Positions 50,387 to 60,334 of a stretch of 64,000 nucleotides of DNA are shown here, piece by piece. The notes beneath the pieces were generated by a model. It did no database searches. It was not told the origin of the DNA and was given only the letters and a program-made list of their open reading frames with translations. Made by a program: the position numbers and the translations under genes. Each line of letters opens with the position of its first letter. The stretch's first letter is position 1. Source of the stretch: Lacihabitans sp. CCS-44 (lineage in GTDB: Bacteria; Bacteroidota; Bacteroidia; Cytophagales; Spirosomataceae); assembly GCF_024343735.1 (NCBI RefSeq), contig NZ_RJUE01000054.1, positions 62,001 to 126,000 of the forward strand. The letters are read 5' to 3'.

Positions 50387-53300
50387 ATGAAAAAACAAGC
50401 AAAATATCTGATGGCTGGACTGGTATTCTTCAGTTTTGTGGTGAATGCCCAAGACTTAAAGACAGGCTTCCAAACATTGCCAAATGCAGCCAAACCTCGT
50501 GTATGGTGGCACTGGATGAACGGTAATATCTCAAAAGAGGGTATCCAAAAAGACCTTGAATGGATGAAAAAGACTGGAATTGGCGGCTTTCAAAATTTCG
50601 ATGCTAATTTGTTTACTCCTGTTGTAGTGCCTAAAAAACTGGTTTTCATGGATCCTGAATGGAAAGATGCCTTTAAGTTTACCACTGACTTGGCTATAAA
50701 AAACGGTTTAGAAATGGCCATTGCGGGTTCACCAGGTTGGAGTGTAACGGGTGGGCCATGGGTAGAACCCAAAGATGCCATGAAGAAAATAGTGTGGTCG
50801 GAGGTACTGATAAAAGGCGGAGAAACCTTTAATGGCAAACTTCCAGCTTTGCCTAATAATATCGGTAAATATCAAGAAGTGGCCGAAAGTGGCGGAGGTA
50901 TTTCGGGAGGATTCGTTGGTGTAAAACCCGAGTTTGCAGCAGATGCTTATGTGATAGCCTATAGACTTTCAGATAAAGAAAAACACTTGCCGCAGATGAA
51001 TCCAAAAATAACGGTTTCAGGAGGTGATTTTGACGTTAAAGGACTTTTAGATCATGATATTAAAACATCTTATTCCATACCGCCTATGGAAGTTGGGCAG
51101 GATATGTATGTTCAATATTCGTTTAATGAGCCACAAACTTTCAGAGCATTTGCTGTATCTGGAGCCAGTCAAGATGCTTTGGCGGAGTTTAACGGTGCAC
51201 CTGAAAACAGAAGCTTAAAAGTAAGCGATGATGGTGTAAACTGGCGTTTAGTAGGAAAGGTATCGGGTAGCACTGTTCCTTTTAATACTGTTTCTATTCC
51301 TACCACCACCGCCAAATACTGGCGTATGTGTTTTCAAACACTGCCGATTACCATTAGTCCAATGTTGGCTATGATGGGTATGCCAGCACCTACCAAGCCA
51401 GACGGTGTCAATGTGGCTGAATTTGTGCTTTTTAATACTTCTAGAATCAATCAAGCAGAAGACAAAGCTGGTTTTTCGCCTTGGAAAGAAGACAGTGAAT
51501 ACGGAGATTTAAGTTTTAAAGCCGAAACTCCTGATGTGATTCAAAGTCAAAATATTATTGATTTAACTTCAAAAATTGGTGCTGATGGTAGTCTTAATTG
51601 GACAGCTCCTGATGGCGGAGAATGGATAGTTTTGCGATTAGGATACGGTCTAACTGGTCGCCAAAACCATCCTGCTTCGCCAGAAGCCACTGGTCTGGAA
51701 GTTGATAAATTGGATAAGGAAGCTGTCAGAAAATACATAAATACGTATTTGGATTTGTACAAAGATGCTACTGGAGGCCAAATGGGTGCCAAGGGACTAG
51801 AATATATGATTTTGGATAGCTATGAGGCAGGTCACATGAACTGGACGCTAAATATGCCACAGGAGTTTCAGAAAAGACGTGGTTATAGCTTGTTCAAATA
51901 TCTTCCTGTACTCACTGGTCGAGTTGTAAATGGTTTGGATGAAAGTGAGAAATTTCTTTGGGATTTCAGAAAAACCATTGGTGAAATGATAGCCGAAAAT
52001 CATTATGATGTTATAGGGGAGGAGTTGGCCAAGCGAGGAATGAAAAGATATACGGAGTCACATGAAGGCGGTAGGATTTATTTGGCCGACGGTATGGATG
52101 TGAAAAGAAATGCGGATATCCCGATGGCTGCCATGTGGACACCAGGTAGTTTGGTGCCTGGTGCAGACGAAGAAGTGCGAAGTGAAGCCGACATTAGAGA
52201 AGCCGCATCTGTAGCTAATATTTATGGTAAACCTTTCGTGGCAGCCGAGTCCATGACTTCTGTGGGTAAGCCTTTTCAAGAATATCCAGAAAAACTCAAA
52301 AGAACTGCCGATCTAGAATTGGCCTCTGGCCTTAATCGATTTGTGATTCATACCTCTGTTCATCAGCCTTTAGATAAATCTCCTGGTTTTTCGCTCGGGC
52401 CATTTGGTCAGTATTTTTCAAGATTAGAAACATGGTCTGGGGCAGGTGCCAAAGCTTGGATGGCTTATTTGGGTAGAAGTTCATATATGCTGCAACAAGG
52501 CAAAAATGTGGCTGATATTCTATATTTATACGGCGAGAACACCAATATCACTTGGATTAGCCGCAAAAGTTTGCCGAATGTTCCAAAAGGATTAGAATTT
52601 GATTTTGTTAATTCTTCAGCTCTTATCAATGCCATTCAAGCTAAAAATGGACAATTGGTGGCTCAAAGTGGTAATACCTACAAAGTTCTGATGCTCGACG
52701 AAAGTGCTAAGCTGATGACTTTGCCGGTTTTGAAGAAAATAAAAACTTTGGTAGATAGTGGAGTAAAAATAGTAGGAGCTAGACCGGAAAAGTCTCCAAG
52801 TATGGCTGATAGCGATTCAGAATTCCAAAAGTTGGCTGATGAAATTTGGAAAAGTAATAAAGTCACAACTATTGATAATATTAATATTCAGCCAGATGTA
52901 AAAATTTCAGGAACAAATAATAAAATTCTTTTCAGGCATAGAAGTACGGGCTTTGGCTCTGCTCAGCCAAGTCAGGGGCATGAGGTTTACTGGCTAAATA
53001 ACAGGAGTGATGCTCCTACAACGGCCGAGGTAAGTTTTAGAGTTACTGACAAAATACCTGAACTTTGGAATGCTCAAACAGGAAAAACCGAAAAACTGAG
53101 TTATCAAATAAAAGACGGTCGTACGGTTGTTCCATTGCAGTTTGAGTCTTGGGATGCGTACTTTGTGGTGTTTAGAGAGAAAACTACAAGCACCAGTTTG
53201 ACACTGCCGAAAAAGGCTGAAACCACTTTGGCTCAAATTTCGACATCATGGAAAGTGAAATTTGGAGCTAAAAACACAATGTTTGAAAAATTAAGTTCAT

Positions 53301-53683
53301 GGTCAGAAAATACAGATTCAGATGTGAAATATTTCTCAGGAACAGCAATTTATGAAAATGTATTATCACTTAATCGTCCCGCAAGCGGTGAGGTTTGGTT
53401 GGACCTTGGAGATGTAAAGAATATGGCTGAAGTTTTTGTAAATGGCCAAAACATGGGAACAGTTTGGAAGAAGCCTTTCAAGGTTGATATAACTAAGGCC
53501 TTGAAAGATGGCAAAAATGATATAAAGATAGAAGTGACGAATACTTGGGTGAACCGACTGATCGGCGATGCTCAACCTAATGCGGTTAAGACGACTTTTA
53601 CCACTATGCCATTTTATCGTTCTAACTCTCCATTGGTACCAGCTGGGCTTTTGGGCGATGTAAAAATTATAGGTGTTAAATAA
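50387..53683 (+). CDS. alpha-L-rhamnosidase, GH106 family
   Basis: 1098 residues with a signal peptide ending near VVNAQ. The N-terminal PRVWWHWMNGNISKEGIQKD and LEWMKKTGIGGFQNFDAN are the GH106 hallmark. The TIM-barrel part continues with LDSYEAGHMNWT, and the C-terminal half holds beta-sandwich domains (GSGEVWLDLG-type: GEVWLDLGDVKNMAEVFVNG). It removes rhamnose from plant glycosides or pectic side chains. At residues 854-864 a repeat-derived stretch, TGFGSAQPSQG, is inserted in frame between RHR and HEVYWLNNRSD; it lies outside the catalytic barrel. It is the last gene of the esterase block and is followed by a terminator. Confidence 0.92.
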   Translation: MKKQAKYLMAGLVFFSFVVNAQDLKTGFQTLPNAAKPRVWWHWMNGNISKEGIQKDLEWMKKTGIGGFQNFDANLFTPVVVPKKLVFMDPEWKDAFKFTTDLAIKNGLEMAIAGSPGWSVTGGPWVEPKDAMKKIVWSEVLIKGGETFNGKLPALPNNIGKYQEVAESGGGISGGFVGVKPEFAADAYVIAYRLSDKEKHLPQMNPKITVSGGDFDVKGLLDHDIKTSYSIPPMEVGQDMYVQYSFNEPQTFRAFAVSGASQDALAEFNGAPENRSLKVSDDGVNWRLVGKVSGSTVPFNTVSIPTTTAKYWRMCFQTLPITISPMLAMMGMPAPTKPDGVNVAEFVLFNTSRINQAEDKAGFSPWKEDSEYGDLSFKAETPDVIQSQNIIDLTSKIGADGSLNWTAPDGGEWIVLRLGYGLTGRQNHPASPEATGLEVDKLDKEAVRKYINTYLDLYKDATGGQMGAKGLEYMILDSYEAGHMNWTLNMPQEFQKRRGYSLFKYLPVLTGRVVNGLDESEKFLWDFRKTIGEMIAENHYDVIGEELAKRGMKRYTESHEGGRIYLADGMDVKRNADIPMAAMWTPGSLVPGADEEVRSEADIREAASVANIYGKPFVAAESMTSVGKPFQEYPEKLKRTADLELASGLNRFVIHTSVHQPLDKSPGFSLGPFGQYFSRLETWSGAGAKAWMAYLGRSSYMLQQGKNVADILYLYGENTNITWISRKSLPNVPKGLEFDFVNSSALINAIQAKNGQLVAQSGNTYKVLMLDESAKLMTLPVLKKIKTLVDSGVKIVGARPEKSPSMADSDSEFQKLADEIWKSNKVTTIDNINIQPDVKISGTNNKILFRHRSTGFGSAQPSQGHEVYWLNNRSDAPTTAEVSFRVTDKIPELWNAQTGKTEKLSYQIKDGRTVVPLQFESWDAYFVVFREKTTSTSLTLPKKAETTLAQISTSWKVKFGAKNTMFEKLSSWSENTDSDVKYFSGTAIYENVLSLNRPASGEVWLDLGDVKNMAEVFVNGQNMGTVWKKPFKVDITKALKDGKNDIKIEVTNTWVNRLIGDAQPNAVKTTFTTMPFYRSNSPLVPAGLLGDVKIIGVK
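52949..52976 (+). repeat. REP-like element inserted in the GH106 gene
   Basis: GGCTTTGGCTCTGCTCAGCC closely resembles GGTTTCGGCTCTGCTCAACC at 27715-27734 and the GAGCGGAGCC core at 46257-46266 read on the other strand. The insertion keeps the reading frame. Confidence 0.6.
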
Positions 53684-53701
53684 GGATTTTATGTTTTTAA
53701 G

Positions 53702-53735
53702 AAGAGAGAGCAGCTTAGGGTGTTCTCTTTTTTTA
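53702..53735 (+). terminator. intrinsic terminator after the rhamnosidase gene
   Basis: AGAGAGCA (53705-53712) pairs with TGTTCTCT (53721-53728) with one G-U, an 8-base loop and a following run of seven T, 20 bp past the stop. Confidence 0.75.
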
Positions 53736-53825
53736 TGTGGTATTTCTTAGTTTTGATTTGAAGATATGTAAAGGAATCGATTTACAAAAGATGACAATTC
53801 AAAAGTTGAAAGCATCTCAATGAAG

Positions 53826-54548
53826 CTAATTTTCTATGATTATTCTAGAATGGCGTTTATTATAGTTAATCATGCCAAATATTAAGAAGATATAGGAAGT
53901 GGTTTGTAAAATTCTTACGAATGGATATATAAAGAACGTTTCAGAATTGAATACAAAATAGCTTTGTATAATGTGTATAAACTCTGTCAGCCAAATACCT
54001 ATAATTATTAAATATCTGCTTGAGTATTTGACTGCCTGCGGCAAAAACATTACAAAAACGCAAGTGCAGGCCGCAAATAATGCGAATAAAAAGGACAAAA
54101 CTTTAATTTGAGTATCCTCCATTGGTAGTATCACAAAGAAATAATTCAGGAAAGGAATAGAAAATACAATTGGGACCAATAAATAATTAGTACCTGGAAA
54201 CTTGATTTTTTTAAATTCTGCCCCTAAAGATTTAAAGATATTCAACCACAAAGCATAAATTACTAAATATAGAACAATATTAATTTTAATAGCATTTAGA
54301 CTAGAAAATGTATATCTCGAAAGACCTAACAGTAAGGGTATCAGTATAGTTATGAGAAATTTTATCTGTATTTTGTTCAGTTTTGAATTTTGATATTGGT
54401 AGTACCAAATCGCCAATACTACATTGACAGATTCTCTAAATGTAAAATCAAGAGTGCTCATTGAGCCATCACCAGTATTTAGAAATGTGATAATTTCAAA
54501 TGAAGACAATAGAAATATTGTTACCACAAAAATGTAGTTGTTTTTCAA
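53826..54548 (-). CDS. polytopic membrane protein, tandem paralog A
   Basis: 240 residues with about seven hydrophobic segments. It starts with a TTG at 54546-54548 (KNNYIFVVTIF follows) at the position where paralog B has ATG. Shared motifs with B: FRE near residue 37, VLAIWYY, KFLITILIPLLLGL and RYLIIIGIWL. I recognise no family; the helix count recalls 7TM sensor or YhhN-like proteins but no diagnostic residue supports either. It lies after the rhamnosidase operon in opposite orientation, 277 bp from paralog B. Function unknown. Confidence 0.7.
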   Translation of the reverse strand: MKNNYIFVVTIFLLSSFEIITFLNTGDGSMSTLDFTFRESVNVVLAIWYYQYQNSKLNKIQIKFLITILIPLLLGLSRYTFSSLNAIKINIVLYLVIYALWLNIFKSLGAEFKKIKFPGTNYLLVPIVFSIPFLNYFFVILPMEDTQIKVLSFLFALFAACTCVFVMFLPQAVKYSSRYLIIIGIWLTEFIHIIQSYFVFNSETFFIYPFVRILQTTSYIFLIFGMINYNKRHSRIIIEN

Positions 54549-54818
54549 GGCTTTTTGTTAGTTTATCGTAGGCTATTCTAGCAACTAAATTAATGTATTT
54601 TTTGAAAACCTCAAACTCAAATAAAAAAACAATTTTCTTAAGGTATGTACTTTGTAACAATTTCAAAATAAAAGTCATTAGGGAATTTGTTTTGTTAATA
54701 TTAAAGCCTTTTTTTTCAATCAACAGCTTCTAAAAACAGTTCATTGTATAAGTACATATACGACTTTTTGTAAACAAAATATCTTTAAATGATTTTAATT
54801 TATTGATATTTGCCACTT

Positions 54819-55538
54819 TTATTCTATAATTATTTTTGAGGTCCGTTTGAAATAGTATATCATTCCCACTATTAAGATAACTGTGGAGATAGTTTGTAAT
54901 AATCTAGCAAACGGATAAATAAACAATGATTCAGATTCGAAGTAGAAATAGCTCTGCATCATGTTAGTGATACCTTCTAACCAAACACCAAGAATTATCA
55001 AATATCTTCCTGAAAAATATTTGGTGATTGGCAAAAATAATATGTATACATATTTACTACCCGCAAACAAGGCAAACAAAAATGATAAAGCTTTATTTTT
55101 TGAATCCAACATTGGAAACAATACCATGAAATAATATACTATTGGAATTGAAAAGATTATTGGAACAAGTAAATAATAGGTGCGAGGAAATCTTTTTTTG
55201 TTGAAACTCGCTCCAAGGGAATTAATGATGTTCATCCATAAAACATAAATAACAAAATAGAAAAAAGTATTTATTTTGATGGCATATTCGCTAGGAATAA
55301 TGTAACTGCTTAGACCTAAGAACAAGGGAATCAGTATGATTATGAGGAATTTCTTTTGTGTTTTGTTTAGTTTTTGGTCTAGTTCTCTATAATACCAAAT
55401 TGCAAGCATTATTGTAACCAATTCTCGGAAAACGAAAGTTATATTGGCTCCATATTGTGCTTTTGTGATACGAAATGCAATAATCTCACACGATATCAAT
55501 ATAAATATCAATACCAAGTAGATGGAGTTGTTTTTCAT
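54819..55538 (-). CDS. polytopic membrane protein, tandem paralog B
   Basis: 239 residues, about seven transmembrane segments, starting with ATG (MKNNSIYLVLIFILIS). It aligns along its whole length with paralog A: FRELVTIMLAIWYY, KKFLIIILIPLFLGL, FPRTYYLLVPIIFSIP, GRYLIILGVWLEG and IYPFARLLQT. It has no signal peptide, charged catalytic motif or soluble domain. It lies in an AT-rich area together with a decayed third copy upstream, so it belongs to a local gene expansion. Function unknown. Confidence 0.72.
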   Translation of the reverse strand: MKNNSIYLVLIFILISCEIIAFRITKAQYGANITFVFRELVTIMLAIWYYRELDQKLNKTQKKFLIIILIPLFLGLSSYIIPSEYAIKINTFFYFVIYVLWMNIINSLGASFNKKRFPRTYYLLVPIIFSIPIVYYFMVLFPMLDSKNKALSFLFALFAGSKYVYILFLPITKYFSGRYLIILGVWLEGITNMMQSYFYFESESLFIYPFARLLQTISTVILIVGMIYYFKRTSKIIIE

Positions 55539-55949
55539 GCTTTAATGTATAGTTTTCTAATGGCAGTATTCTTGCACAATTTATAGAATTATCTATACTA
55601 ATCCTATATATTAAAAACATTTTATGCATATTAAGAGTTTAAGGAATTTACTTTTTTTATGCACTTAGGAAGTTTTTATCGGCTAATAGTTTTCAAATTC
55701 TTTTTCTAAAGAATTAGTCCTCGTTTTTTATATGTTAAGCCAATGTTTATGATTTCGGAAAGAATGATTTCTGTGTGTTTCAATAATAGAAACGCACTTT
55801 TAAGTCGCTCATTATTAGTTTAATGTGGATTAATAGCATTAGTTGTTGTTCAGATTTGAATGCGATTATGATAGAAAAACTATTCCGGTATCAGTTAAAT
55901 TTATCCTTGTACTGTGCTTACAATAGCTTCTCATACACAAAATTAAGAG
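55539..55949. other. intergenic, nothing recognised
   Basis: 411 bp of AT-rich sequence between paralog B and the decayed third copy. I see no gene, hairpin with T-run or known repeat. Confidence 0.6.
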
Positions 55950-56602
55950 GACCTAATGAACAGTTTGTAAAACGCTTGCAATGAGATACATTAAGAAAGA
56001 TTCGGCGTCGAAATTATAGAATCCTTGCATCATGTGTGTAAACTCTCCGAGCCAAATTTCAAGAATAATTAAGTATCTATCCGAATAGCTTTTTTGTAGG
56101 CAAGAACAATACAAAAACGTCTGCACTACTTGCAAACAGTACCAAAATGAACCTGAGTATCTCACTGTTTACCTTCAGTATCCGAAATAGTAAAAAAATA
56201 GCATACTTGGGGTATGATATATATGATGTGTTTAGCAAATATTTTACACGCCGAAATTTTAAAATCTTAAATACGGTTCATAGAGACTTGAAAATGTTTA
56301 GCATTAAAACATATATTGTAAAATAAAAAAGTGGATTTGCTTTGAATGCATTTGGTTCGATATGGAGATGTTTCGAAATTCCTACCACCAAAACAATCAG
56401 GATAGTTATAAGGAATTTCTTCTCTATAAGGTCTTTATTTGAAAGTGGCTCGCCATATTATCGTACTGTTAATTCCAAAATTTCTAATTCTCAAAAAAAG
56501 AGTTTCAAATGTTCTGAATCCATCTTCGGCATTCATGCATGAAGTGATTTGACATGACAAGAATATAGATGTAGAAACGATATAAATGTAGTTGTTTTTA
56601 AT
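55950..56602 (-). pseudogene. decayed third copy of the tandem membrane-protein family
   Basis: The minus strand from 56602 begins ATT AAA AAC AAC TAC, matching the MKNNY start of the paralogs but with ATT for the start codon. Further on, the frame is broken: the last recognisable stretch lies in a different frame at 55953-56165 (DRYLIILEIWLGEFTHMMQG, then FLMYLIASVLQT), matching RYLIIIGIWL and FVRILQT of paralog A. Stops and frame changes interrupt the middle. It is a degenerate homolog, not a gene. Confidence 0.75.
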
Positions 56603-57008
56603 GGGTTGGATTTAGTTTTCTTAAAGCTATATTCAAACACAAATTACTTTAAAAAAAGTATTTTTATGGGTAGAAAAAAGCAATGAAATTCACAAAGAAA
56701 TATTTTTTAGAAATATCGATTTGCACCCAAAACTTTCTTAAGATAGTTTAAGCTAGCTTTAAGATTTTACTATAAATTGGGAGATGCTTTTTCTTCAATT
56801 CTGATTTTTTTTAAGTTCAAAAAACAAATAAAATTATTAAGCGGTATCATACCATTTTTTTTTGTTAAAAAGCTCTTTTTTAGGGTTTTTGGCATGCAAA
56901 ATGGAATGGTTTTTGCCCTCAAATATTCAAGTTATATTAGGAGTAAAATACATCAAGTAATTACCTCATTATAGCTCTAACCAAAACCATTTTTTTAAAA
57001 GAATCTAT
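56603..57008. other. intergenic, nothing recognised
   Basis: About 400 bp of AT-rich sequence between the decayed copy and a small open frame. The open frame 56777-56974 is Phe/Lys-rich and not gene-like. Confidence 0.55.
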
Positions 57009-57254
57009 ATGAATACATTTTCTACATCTTACCGTTACGTAAACGAGAATCCTACTATCAGAGACTTTAATATGGTGTGCGACCTTATAGAGGTTGTCTT
57101 AGTTAAGAAAAATTCAGAGCAGTTATCTGTAGTTTATGAGGATATTTTGGGTAACCTAACCACCCAGTATAATGAGTTACTTGAGACAGATATGATAAAA
57201 TCGAAGCAAGACAAGTGGGTAATTCGCGATCCTTTCGCTAATGTTAAATGCTGA
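57009..57254 (+). CDS. small hypothetical protein
   Basis: 81 residues, MNTFSTSYRYVNENPTIRDF at the start, soluble, with a helix-like middle (VCDLIEVVLVKKNSEQLSVV) and a charged C-terminus. No known motif. AAAAGA lies nine bases before the ATG. Balanced residue composition, unlike the neighbouring spurious frames, argues for a real gene, but it stands alone in a region full of decay. Confidence 0.45.
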   Translation: MNTFSTSYRYVNENPTIRDFNMVCDLIEVVLVKKNSEQLSVVYEDILGNLTTQYNELLETDMIKSKQDKWVIRDPFANVKC

Positions 57255-57611
57255 TTCTAACCAAAACATAGGTGTCTTTCTCTTCCCGATGGTAAGTGAA
57301 ATTTAGAGCTTAAGTTAACATTAAACAGTGCAAACTAAAATAGCGTGTTCTACTTTAGTAAGCGTTAATTGATTATTGTAAATAGTTTTCCATGATACTT
57401 TAGTTAGTAATCTTCATCATTTTTTTAAAAATTGGTGGGGTATTTTGTTAAAATTTGATTTAGGATAAATCATTTGTCTTATTCAGAAATCTTAGCAAAT
57501 ATCCAATAAATAAATGCTCAATCAGAGATACAATAAGCTGAAAGCAGTAACTTTGTATTAAAGTTATTGACATGTCGCCAAAAATAGATTTGGTGTCTTT
57601 GTATCTGTTCG
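57255..57611. other. 357-bp intergenic region with a promoter-like palindrome
   Basis: The only notable element is TAACTTTGTATTAAAGTTA (57548-57566), a perfect 7-bp inverted repeat with a 5-base centre. Its left half, TAACTTTG, fits the Bacteroidota -7 consensus and lies 56 bp before the next ATG. The rest shows nothing. Confidence 0.45.
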
Positions 57612-58292
57612 ATGAAAAATATATTTTTCTATTCCAACTTATTTTTAAGTTTACTTTTAGTAACACTTTCAAGTTCAGTTTTGGCTCAAACCTCTGAAGA
57701 AAAAGCTCATCCTAATCCTCCAATGCCTGTGGAATTGATGCTGGGTGACAGGGGGCTTAATTTTCAGCTGAATACTACCAAACAGCTTAGCCCAACAAGC
57801 AGATTTGGTTTTTTTAATGTAACGACTTTTTTTGCTGATTATAAAAATGTTGTTCCTAAAAATGAAATATTTTCCCAATCATTATTAACCGTCAAAGTCT
57901 GGAGGAAATTATCTGCAGTCACAGGATTTTCTATCAATCATTTCGTAGGTTTTAAGCCTACTGCGGGTTTGCAATTTGTACATGCTGATCCAAAAACTTT
58001 GGTGGTAATCCAACCTCAAATGGGTTTGACAGAAAGGCACCATTTTGAAAACTTCTCACTACTAGAATTTAAGCCAAAATTCAACAAACATTGGGGGCTT
58101 TATACTCGGATCCAAACCGTAATAGATTATAGCCCATCCACCAAATTGCACAACCGCAGCTATGTATATTTAAGGGCCGGAGCAAGCTTTAAAAATTATC
58201 AATTCGGTCTTGGTAGTAATTTTGATTTCTACGGACCCGCCAAGCACAAAGAGAATAGTTTTGGGATGTTTGTAAGGGCCGAGTTATTTTAA
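57612..58292 (+). CDS. putative outer-membrane protein
   Basis: 226 residues with signal peptide MKNIFFYSNLFLSLLLVTLS continuing to VLAQ. The mature part consists of alternating strands (GLNFQLNTTKQLS, LTVKVWRKLSAVTGFSI, HWGLYTRIQTVIDY) and ends FGMFVRAELF with a terminal Phe, as outer-membrane barrels do. A small 8- to 10-strand barrel is likely. The family is not recognised. It stands alone before the luciferase-like gene. Confidence 0.72.
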   Translation: MKNIFFYSNLFLSLLLVTLSSSVLAQTSEEKAHPNPPMPVELMLGDRGLNFQLNTTKQLSPTSRFGFFNVTTFFADYKNVVPKNEIFSQSLLTVKVWRKLSAVTGFSINHFVGFKPTAGLQFVHADPKTLVVIQPQMGLTERHHFENFSLLEFKPKFNKHWGLYTRIQTVIDYSPSTKLHNRSYVYLRAGASFKNYQFGLGSNFDFYGPAKHKENSFGMFVRAELF

Positions 58293-58412
58293 TTACAAGA
58301 TTTATCGGGAAGTTGTTTTTTTAATGAATTCCCAAAAAAAAAATGCACAATTGTACAATGCAGCAAACTTTCCAAATACACTTCGGGTTGTTAATGAAAG
58401 TACCTGCATCAA

Positions 58413-59405
58413 ATGACCAAAATACCTTTGTCTGTTCTTGAACTTGCTACGGTGATAGAGGGAGGAAATCACCGCACCGCCATAGACAATACAGTTAAAA
58501 TTGCACAGCATGTGGAAAATCTTGGTTATCAACGAATTTGGATGGCCGAACACCACAATATGGAGTACATTGCTAGTTCAGCAACGTCTGTTTTGATAGG
58601 TCATGTGGCAGCAAAAACCAGGATTATTCGAGCAGGTTCGGGAGGAATAATGCTTCCTAATCACAGTCCGCTGGTTATAGCCGAGCAGTTCGGCACACTC
58701 GAAACCATTTATCCAGGACGAATAGATTTGGGCTTGGGTAGAGCACCAGGTTCCGACCAAGTCACGGCTATGGCTTTGAGGCGAAATCAGGAAACTGCTC
58801 ATTCGTTTCCGAGAGATGTGCGTCAATTGCAAACCTATTTTAGCGAGGATAACGCGGATGCAAAAGTGCGGGCATTTCCGGGCGAGGGCTTGGATATACC
58901 AATTTGGATATTGGGTTCGAGTACCGACAGTGCCTATTTAGCAGCTGAAATGGGACTTCCTTATGCTTTTGCCTCACATTTTGCTCCAGCCCAGTTTCGT
59001 GCTGCTATTAAAATTTACCGGAGTAATTTTAAGCCCTCTACGGCATTGCAAAAGCCCTACGTGATGGCCTGCGTAAATGTGATAGGAGCAGATACTGATG
59101 ATGAAGCAAACATGTTATTAAGCAGTTTGTTGAATCTTTTTGTGGGAATCATTACCAATACCCGCAAGCCGCTCAGGCCAGCGGGCATTTTTCCAGAAAG
59201 TTATAATATTCCAGAAGTGAAAAACGCTGTCAACAATATGCTTTCCTGCACATTTTATGGAAGCAAAGAAACACTCAAAAAGAATATCTCACAGTTTATT
59301 GCCGAAACCGAGATAGATGAGTTGATGGTGGCATCGCACATTTTTGATTTGGATGCAAAACTGAAGTCTTTTTCCATTTTGAATGAAGCTCTTGCTGAGA
59401 TTTAA
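58413..59405 (+). CDS. LLM class flavin-dependent oxidoreductase
   Basis: 330 residues of the bacterial-luciferase superfamily. [16 protein letters not shown] near residue 33, [20 protein letters not shown] near 77 and [17 protein letters not shown] near 101 are the conserved flavin-binding and barrel segments of the single-domain MsnO8-like group. It uses reduced FMN to oxidise an unknown small molecule, or acts as an F420/FMN reductase-like enzyme. There is no aldehyde or light-related gene nearby, so no specific pathway is suggested. Confidence 0.9.
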   Translation: MTKIPLSVLELATVIEGGNHRTAIDNTVKIAQHVENLGYQRIWMAEHHNMEYIASSATSVLIGHVAAKTRIIRAGSGGIMLPNHSPLVIAEQFGTLETIYPGRIDLGLGRAPGSDQVTAMALRRNQETAHSFPRDVRQLQTYFSEDNADAKVRAFPGEGLDIPIWILGSSTDSAYLAAEMGLPYAFASHFAPAQFRAAIKIYRSNFKPSTALQKPYVMACVNVIGADTDDEANMLLSSLLNLFVGIITNTRKPLRPAGIFPESYNIPEVKNAVNNMLSCTFYGSKETLKKNISQFIAETEIDELMVASHIFDLDAKLKSFSILNEALAEI

Positions 59406-59536
59406 ATCTACCTTTTTATAGCTGAGCACTAAAACGGTTATTTGATTTTCGTAAGTATTTCTTTCGAATTTGTTCATTTTTCTTATTTTTTAGTCTTAAT
59501 TTTGTAATGTTAATCTACTCTAATTTAACGTTTACA

Positions 59537-60331
59537 ATGATTTTGCGATTTCGAACTGTTTTTTATCGAGAAGTCTTTCTGCTTTTATTAGTCCTATTTA
59601 GCTTTCAAAGTACATTTGGGCAAACTGAAGACAGTACCGCCAAGGTTATAAATTTTAGAGGTACTGCCAGCGTTACTAACAACGGCTTTTCTTTTATTCC
59701 GGCTTTTTCGTTGGGGAAACCAGCTGCTATTTTCGGTTTCAATATCAATGGTGGTAAACGATTTAGTTTCGAGCCAGAGTTTCGTTTTGCCCTTCAAGAT
59801 GGCCGCCCGTGGTCTTTTATATTTATTTGGCGTTATAAAGTCATCAACCAAAAACGTTTTCAGGCCACACTTGGAAGTCATTTTCCGGCCGTTCCGTTTA
59901 GGGTGCTTGCCTACGAAACTACCCCCGAAGTGAAAAACACCTTGGCGGTTTCGAGGGTGATTCCATTCGAGTTTACTCCAAATATTGTCATCAACAAAAA
60001 CAACAGCATCAGCTTGTTTATGTTGTATGCCAAAGGCGTCAGCGACGACGCCCATAACAATACATCTGTAATTATGCTGAGGTCTGTTTCAACAATCCCT
60101 CTCAACAAAAAACTATCTTTTCGCATAAATCCGCAGGTTTTTTTATTAAAATTGGACGAATTTAAAGGAACTTATATCGCCTCAAATTTTACTTTGACCT
60201 CAAAGAAAACGCCTTTTTATTTGGGCTCTACAATCAATGCTCCTATCAAATCTGATATAGCTGGAAAGCCCTTCAACTGGAATCTGAGCATGGGTTATTC
60301 GCTTGATAGAAAATTGATTGTGAAAAAATAA
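59537..60331 (+). CDS. putative outer-membrane protein (paralog 1 flanking AraC)
   Basis: 264 residues from the ATG at 59537; the ATG at 59507 would add ten residues ahead of the signal peptide. Signal region VFLLLLVLFSFQSTFGQ. The mature chain shows a strand-rich pattern: NNGFSFIPAFSLGKPA, KRFSFEPEFRFALQDGRPWS, a middle barrel and a final NWNLSMGYSLDRKLIVKK. It is clearly homologous to 61409-62149 (NNG-x-S-x-x-P-x-FSLGKPA, FEP, RPW-x-FIF-x-x-RYK). It lies 3 bp before the AraC gene, so the AraC protein may control one or both paralogs. Confidence 0.75.
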   Translation: MILRFRTVFYREVFLLLLVLFSFQSTFGQTEDSTAKVINFRGTASVTNNGFSFIPAFSLGKPAAIFGFNINGGKRFSFEPEFRFALQDGRPWSFIFIWRYKVINQKRFQATLGSHFPAVPFRVLAYETTPEVKNTLAVSRVIPFEFTPNIVINKNNSISLFMLYAKGVSDDAHNNTSVIMLRSVSTIPLNKKLSFRINPQVFLLKLDEFKGTYIASNFTLTSKKTPFYLGSTINAPIKSDIAGKPFNWNLSMGYSLDRKLIVKK

Positions 60332-60334
60332 ACT

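Noticed and set aside
54496-54723. Open frame of 75 codons between membrane paralogs A and B
   Set aside because: Overlaps paralog A in another frame; Lys/Phe/Ile-rich with no motif; looks random.
53826-55538. Assignment of the membrane paralogs to the YhhN/lysoplasmalogenase family
   Set aside because: Helix count fits, but none of the conserved polar residues I would expect could be placed.
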